Shown one piece after another: positions 22,817 to 25,678 of a stretch of 25,678 nt of DNA. How positions within the stretch are numbered: the first letter of the stretch is position 1; the number at the start of each line of letters is the position of its first letter. Both the position numbers and the translations under genes were made by a program. The notes beneath the pieces were generated by a model. That model saw only the letters and a list, made by a program, of their open reading frames with translations, was not told the origin of the DNA and searched no databases. The DNA is from JANQRV01 sp964533785 (GTDB lineage: Bacteria; Bacteroidota; Bacteroidia; Chitinophagales; Saprospiraceae): NCBI GenBank assembly GCA_964533785.1, contig CAZHNG010000055.1:1-25678 (forward strand), read 5' to 3'.

Positions 22817-24058
22817 ATGAAATGTTGGGTGCGTTTTTTGGTATGCTTGATATGCATAATTGGAGGGCTTAAAGTAAATGCGGGTTATGCACAGTCCAGA
22901 GACTTCATAACTGGCAACTTTCGTAAATTTGAAATTCCATTCGAATATTTCAATAATTTTATTATAGTCAATGTCTACTTCAATGATGTATTTCCCTTGA
23001 AATTCATTTTTGATACCGGAGCGGAACACACTGTACTTACCAAAAGAGAGATTACGGATTTATTTCAGGTTGATTACACCCGCAAGTTTACGCTTTATGG
23101 TGCAGATATGCAGACAGCGCTTTATGCCTATCTAGCTCCGGGTATAACCCTGCGGGTAAGTAATTTGAAAGCAATTAACCGATCTATACTGGTTCTCGAT
23201 GAAGACTATTTGAATTTTGAAGAATTTACGGGGGTAAAGGTACACGGTATTTTGGGAGCAGATTTCTTCCAAAGGTTTATGGTGGAAATTAATTATCGAA
23301 AAAGGAAAATCATATTGCATGATCCTAAGCATTTTAAGCCACCGAAAAAAGGATTTACCGAGGTTCCTATCGAGATAACACGTAATAAACCTTACCTCAA
23401 CTCAGAGGTCGTATTGAATAAAGAAGTAGATGCGGATGTTAAGTTGTTAATTGATACGGGGGCAAGTCTTGCCATGATGCTTTATACCACAACTCATCCG
23501 GATCTGGAACTTCCGAGTAAGGTACTTAAAACGAACATTGGGATGGGATTGGGAGGATACATCGAAGGCTTTATTGGCAGAGTAGATTTGCTCAATATCA
23601 ATGAGTTCTCGATGGATAATGTCGTTACCAATTATCAGGAAGTTATTCTAACGGTTGATTCCACCTATCTGAATGATAGGAACGGGATATTGGGTAATAA
23701 AATTCTAGAAAGATTCACCGTTATTTTCGATTATATTAACAACACCATATACCTTAATCCGAACAAGAAGTTTAATAAGAAATTCAAATTTGATAAAAGT
23801 GGCTTGATCATTGCCGCCGGAGGAGAGAATTTAAACAAATACTCTGTTATCAGAGTGTTAGAGGAAAGTCCGGCGAGGGAAGCTGGACTAAAAAAAGGAG
23901 ATACTATCATAGGTTTTAATGGACTACCGGTTACATTTTATACCCTGGATGGTATTCTGAACAGATTGAAGAAAAGGACAGGCAAAACCATTAGAATTAA
24001 GGTAGAAAGAGAAGGAGAAAAACTGAAATTTAAATTCAAATTAAGAGATCTGATTTAA
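22817..24058 (+). CDS. Secreted retropepsin-like aspartyl protease with PDZ domain
   Basis: A 413-residue protein with a signal peptide at about 1-25 (FLVCLICIIGGLKVNAGYAQ). Two retropepsin-like halves follow, each with a catalytic-type motif: FIFDTGAEHT (Asp66) with GILGADFFQRF (144-154), and LLIDTGASLA (Asp213) with GILGNKILERF (290-300). One chain can therefore supply both aspartates of the active site, as in pepsin-like enzymes. A PDZ domain at about 325-410 (VLEESPAREAGLKKGDTIIGFNG) may bind C-termini or substrates. The architecture is common in Bacteroidota; substrates are unknown. A purine-rich AGGAG lies about 12 bases before the ATG. Probably monocistronic. Confidence 0.87.
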   Translation: MKCWVRFLVCLICIIGGLKVNAGYAQSRDFITGNFRKFEIPFEYFNNFIIVNVYFNDVFPLKFIFDTGAEHTVLTKREITDLFQVDYTRKFTLYGADMQTALYAYLAPGITLRVSNLKAINRSILVLDEDYLNFEEFTGVKVHGILGADFFQRFMVEINYRKRKIILHDPKHFKPPKKGFTEVPIEITRNKPYLNSEVVLNKEVDADVKLLIDTGASLAMMLYTTTHPDLELPSKVLKTNIGMGLGGYIEGFIGRVDLLNINEFSMDNVVTNYQEVILTVDSTYLNDRNGILGNKILERFTVIFDYINNTIYLNPNKKFNKKFKFDKSGLIIAAGGENLNKYSVIRVLEESPAREAGLKKGDTIIGFNGLPVTFYTLDGILNRLKKRTGKTIRIKVEREGEKLKFKFKLRDLI

Positions 24059-24211
24059 AATGTCTGGTAGGTAGCACATCACAACTTTCCACCAAAGTAG
24101 TTTTTGGAATTGGAAAACCAAACTCATGAATTTATTAGGAAAGTAGGGATAGTTGCGAAGGAAATGGTGTAATTGCTACCTACACAAAGCATTTTGTTTC
24201 AAAAACTAACC
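24059..24211. other. Intergenic segment with 10-bp inverted repeat
   Basis: GTAGGTAGCA (24067-24076) and TGCTACCTAC (24174-24183) are exact inverse copies 97 bases apart, and pairing is partly continued inward (CATCAC against GGTGTAAT). No gene is seen in between. It could end the protease transcript as a large stem or be a small element; no T tract follows. Confidence 0.4.
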
Positions 24212-24313
24212 TTAGTAAAATATCTTTTTACGGTTAGAAGATGAAAAATTTGAAAACAGTGCAATACCGCTCCCAACTAGAAAAGCGATAAAGGCGATGT
24301 AAAGGATTAACAT
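24212..24313 (-). CDS. Possible 33-residue single-span membrane protein
   Basis: ATG at 24313, stop at 24212-24214. The product begins MLILYIAFIAFLVGSGIALF, a clean span, followed by a short polar, positively charged end (SNRKKIFY), the topology of many real small membrane proteins. It lies downstream of the anti-sigma-like gene on the same strand, 168 bp after its stop. No promoter is clear. Such short hydrophobic frames arise by chance, so the call is tentative. Confidence 0.35.
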   Translation of the reverse strand: MLILYIAFIAFLVGSGIALFSNFSSSNRKKIFY

Positions 24314-24480
24314 AGTATGTAGAATTTATTAGTGAATAAAGCCTTCCGCATCTACTATGTTCATGGGAGCACTGCTAATATGGGTCTTTTTATTAGAAAA
24401 TCCTAATTAATAATAGAGAAATTTGGTTCTTGTAATGAGTTTTGCAGAAAGTTTTAGGATAGGATGGGAGAGTCCCCTCA
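24314..24480. other. Intergenic segment, no gene seen
   Basis: AT-rich sequence between the small ORF and the anti-sigma-like stop. A short GGGA-GAG-TCCC inverted repeat near 24468-24478 is too weak to call as a terminator. Confidence 0.4.
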
Positions 24481-25179
24481 TTAAATGTTAACATTTCCGA
24501 TAAATCTTGACAAAGTAGGGTGTTCACTTCCTCCTTTTGGCTCAAGGGTAATGTTAATACTTTCCATATTGTTTTTATATTGAAGCGATTGGAGATGATC
24601 GTTACCGTTTTCCAGTAATCCTATACTAACCATTTTCCCGTCTATATCCGCCCAAACCTGAAATTGATAATTTTCATTTGTATTTATCAGGTTGACAGGC
24701 CTGCAAAATACTTGTCTTAAGCTTGGATTGTAGTAAAACATCATTTCTGCATTTGATTGATCTGATAGCCTGAGAGTATTCGTTTTAGGATGAGTGAAAA
24801 ATGCAAAAATGTTTTCGTTCTGTTGAAGAACTTCTAACTCCTGACTACAATCTTTATAGGCCATTTTGATCTTCTGCAACATTTCTTCCTGGTGGTTGAG
24901 CTTTTTCTGAGTGATGTAAAACCAACCCGAAAGCATTAAGCTGAAAGCAAATAGTCCATACACCAGCCATTTGTTGATGCTGAGATTTTGGTTGACCTTA
25001 GGCTTCGGAGTAACGCTATCTGCATAATTGCCAATGGATTTTTGCATTTGCGCAAGTTCAACCCTTAGTTCCGGGTAAGCATCCAGGTACCTCTCTACCT
25101 CCTTACTTTCTTCGGGAGAAGTCAATCCTAATGCGTAAAGCTCTAACAGTCCAGTTGAGAGGAATTCGTTTTTATCCAT
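24481..25179 (-). CDS. Anti-sigma factor-like membrane protein (RskA type)
   Basis: A 232-residue single-span membrane protein. The N-terminal cytoplasmic part has GLLELYALGLTSPEESKEVERYLDAYPELRVELAQM (9-44), the pattern of anti-sigma factors that hold ECF sigma factors. A span follows at about 71-88 (WLVYGLFAFSLMLSGWFYI). The periplasmic part begins with a coiled coil (LNHQEEMLQKIKMAYKDC) and continues with an RskA-like C-terminal domain including YQFQVWADIDGKMVSIGLLE (about 166-185), close to the family 'Y.lW.i..g....lG.' motif. No sigma factor gene is adjacent: directly upstream is a 62-codon frame overlapping by 8 bp. The cognate sigma factor must be elsewhere or lie beyond the window. 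Confidence 0.82.
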   Translation of the reverse strand: MDKNEFLSTGLLELYALGLTSPEESKEVERYLDAYPELRVELAQMQKSIGNYADSVTPKPKVNQNLSINKWLVYGLFAFSLMLSGWFYITQKKLNHQEEMLQKIKMAYKDCSQELEVLQQNENIFAFFTHPKTNTLRLSDQSNAEMMFYYNPSLRQVFCRPVNLINTNENYQFQVWADIDGKMVSIGLLENGNDHLQSLQYKNNMESINITLEPKGGSEHPTLSRFIGNVNI

Positions 25180-25360
25180 TCGGAAATTCTAAAATTTTAT
25201 TGTAAGCTGATAAGTCTAACCGCAAACTACTTAATTTGTTTAGGGAAAATTGGGATGATTGGGAAGGAGCAATAGAAGATCTCCCTAACGAATAAAAGGA
25301 TATGCTCGCTATGAAGCCAGGAATTAAAAAATAGTAAAGCCTTTTAAATATGTTGATCAC
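25172..25360 (-). CDS. Possible 62-residue membrane protein overlapping the anti-sigma gene
   Basis: A GTG-started frame (25360). One hydrophobic span lies at about 8-25 (YYFLIPGFIASISFYSLG), then a Ser-rich tail SIAPSQSSQFSLNKLSSLRL. Its last bases overlap the anti-sigma ATG by 8 (ATGGATAA), which would suit translational coupling. No ATG and no recognised family; it could be leader sequence only. Confidence 0.35.
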   Translation of the reverse strand: MINIFKRLYYFLIPGFIASISFYSLGRSSIAPSQSSQFSLNKLSSLRLDLSAYNKILEFPNG

Positions 25361-25382
25361 AAAGAAGTAAAGGAAGATTTTT

Positions 25383-25505
25383 TTACTGCTCCGTGTCTTT
25401 TTTATCTAAAAAATTTGATGACCAATCCGAAAGGATGATTTCTTTGTTCAGAAGGATAGTACCAACTATCAGGATTACAATAAGTAGAATGTTTTCCATT
25501 TCCAT
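25383..25505 (-). CDS. Possible 40-residue single-span membrane protein
   Basis: ATG at 25505 (a second ATG at 25499), stop at 25383-25385. The product begins MEMENILLIVILIVGTILLN, a clean span, then a polar acidic tail (SDWSSNFLDKKDTEQ). It lies 22 bp upstream of the next small frame on the same strand and could head an operon with it and the anti-sigma-like gene. Not recognised; tentative. Confidence 0.4.
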   Translation of the reverse strand: MEMENILLIVILIVGTILLNKEIILSDWSSNFLDKKDTEQ

Positions 25506-25678
25506 GAGATTAGACGATTACGTTTTACGATTGCTGTGTAAAATTAAAAATTAATTGTTAAACTAAGGTTAAATACACTGTAACATAAGTTTCTTAGTGT
25601 TTTGAACCACCGGATTTTTGTCTAAATCAATGAGGAAATGGGATTAAGGGCCCCATATCCGAATATCGGCGGAGCCTC
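25506..25678. other. Window end, no gene seen
   Basis: AT-rich sequence with no supported frame. It may hold the promoter of the small - strand frames, but no TAnnTTTG match was found on that strand. Confidence 0.4.

Overview
The window looks like a chromosomal segment from a Bacteroidota bacterium, most likely of the Saprospiria/Chitinophagia type. This rests on gene content (a DPP IV-type S9 peptidase, Bacteroidota-style lipoproteins, CrtZ carotenoid hydroxylase, paired DUF3526-type ABC permeases, a NADase-type glycan-binding-like lipoprotein) and on several promoter matches to the Bacteroidota pattern TTG/TTTG-N19-21-TAnnTTTG. The lineage below phylum is inference. No tRNA, rRNA, CRISPR array or complete insertion sequence was seen.

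Layout. Positions 1-5315 carry a housekeeping block on the + strand: carA, eno, an ftsB/divIC-like gene, sucD and a class III-like PPK2 kinase. Between sucD and PPK2 lies about 300 bp of small repeats and hairpins. A short membrane protein follows (5442-5870). From 5889 to 10604 everything is on the - strand: a C-terminally anchored unknown protein, a truncated aldo/keto reductase remnant, crtZ, a small lipoprotein, smpB and a DPP IV-like peptidase. A repeat-rich gap leads to mtaB (+).

The most interesting part is 12498-17526. Four 21-bp palindromes of the form TTTTGCAAC-N3-GTTGCAAAA (Fur/Zur-superfamily-like operators) sit in front of (a) a gene-free stretch that looks like a terminated small RNA with a CCCC-loop hairpin, (b) a MerC-type membrane protein plus an exported CxxC protein, and (c) an ABC transporter operon of one ATPase and two DUF3526-type permeases. 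I read this as a metal-responsive regulon packed into one locus. A second tiny promoter-to-terminator unit lies just upstream.

Positions 17688-20118 hold an isoprenylcysteine-methyltransferase-like membrane protein coupled to a discoidin-like lipoprotein, and a small unknown gene. The gap 20119-20611 contains a 39-bp RNA-like hairpin in which every non-Watson-Crick pair is a G-U wobble on the + strand, and dispersed CTGGNATCT repeats. Then come hemW, an AntA-like antirepressor protein with its own clear promoter, and a secreted retropepsin-like protease with two DTGA motifs and a PDZ domain. The last part, on the - strand, has an anti-sigma-factor-like membrane protein with no sigma gene in view and three very small single-span membrane ORFs.

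Four gene starts were moved downstream of the longest open frame (PPK2, smpB, the ABC ATPase and hemW) because the upstream frame covers terminators, promoters, operators or repeats.
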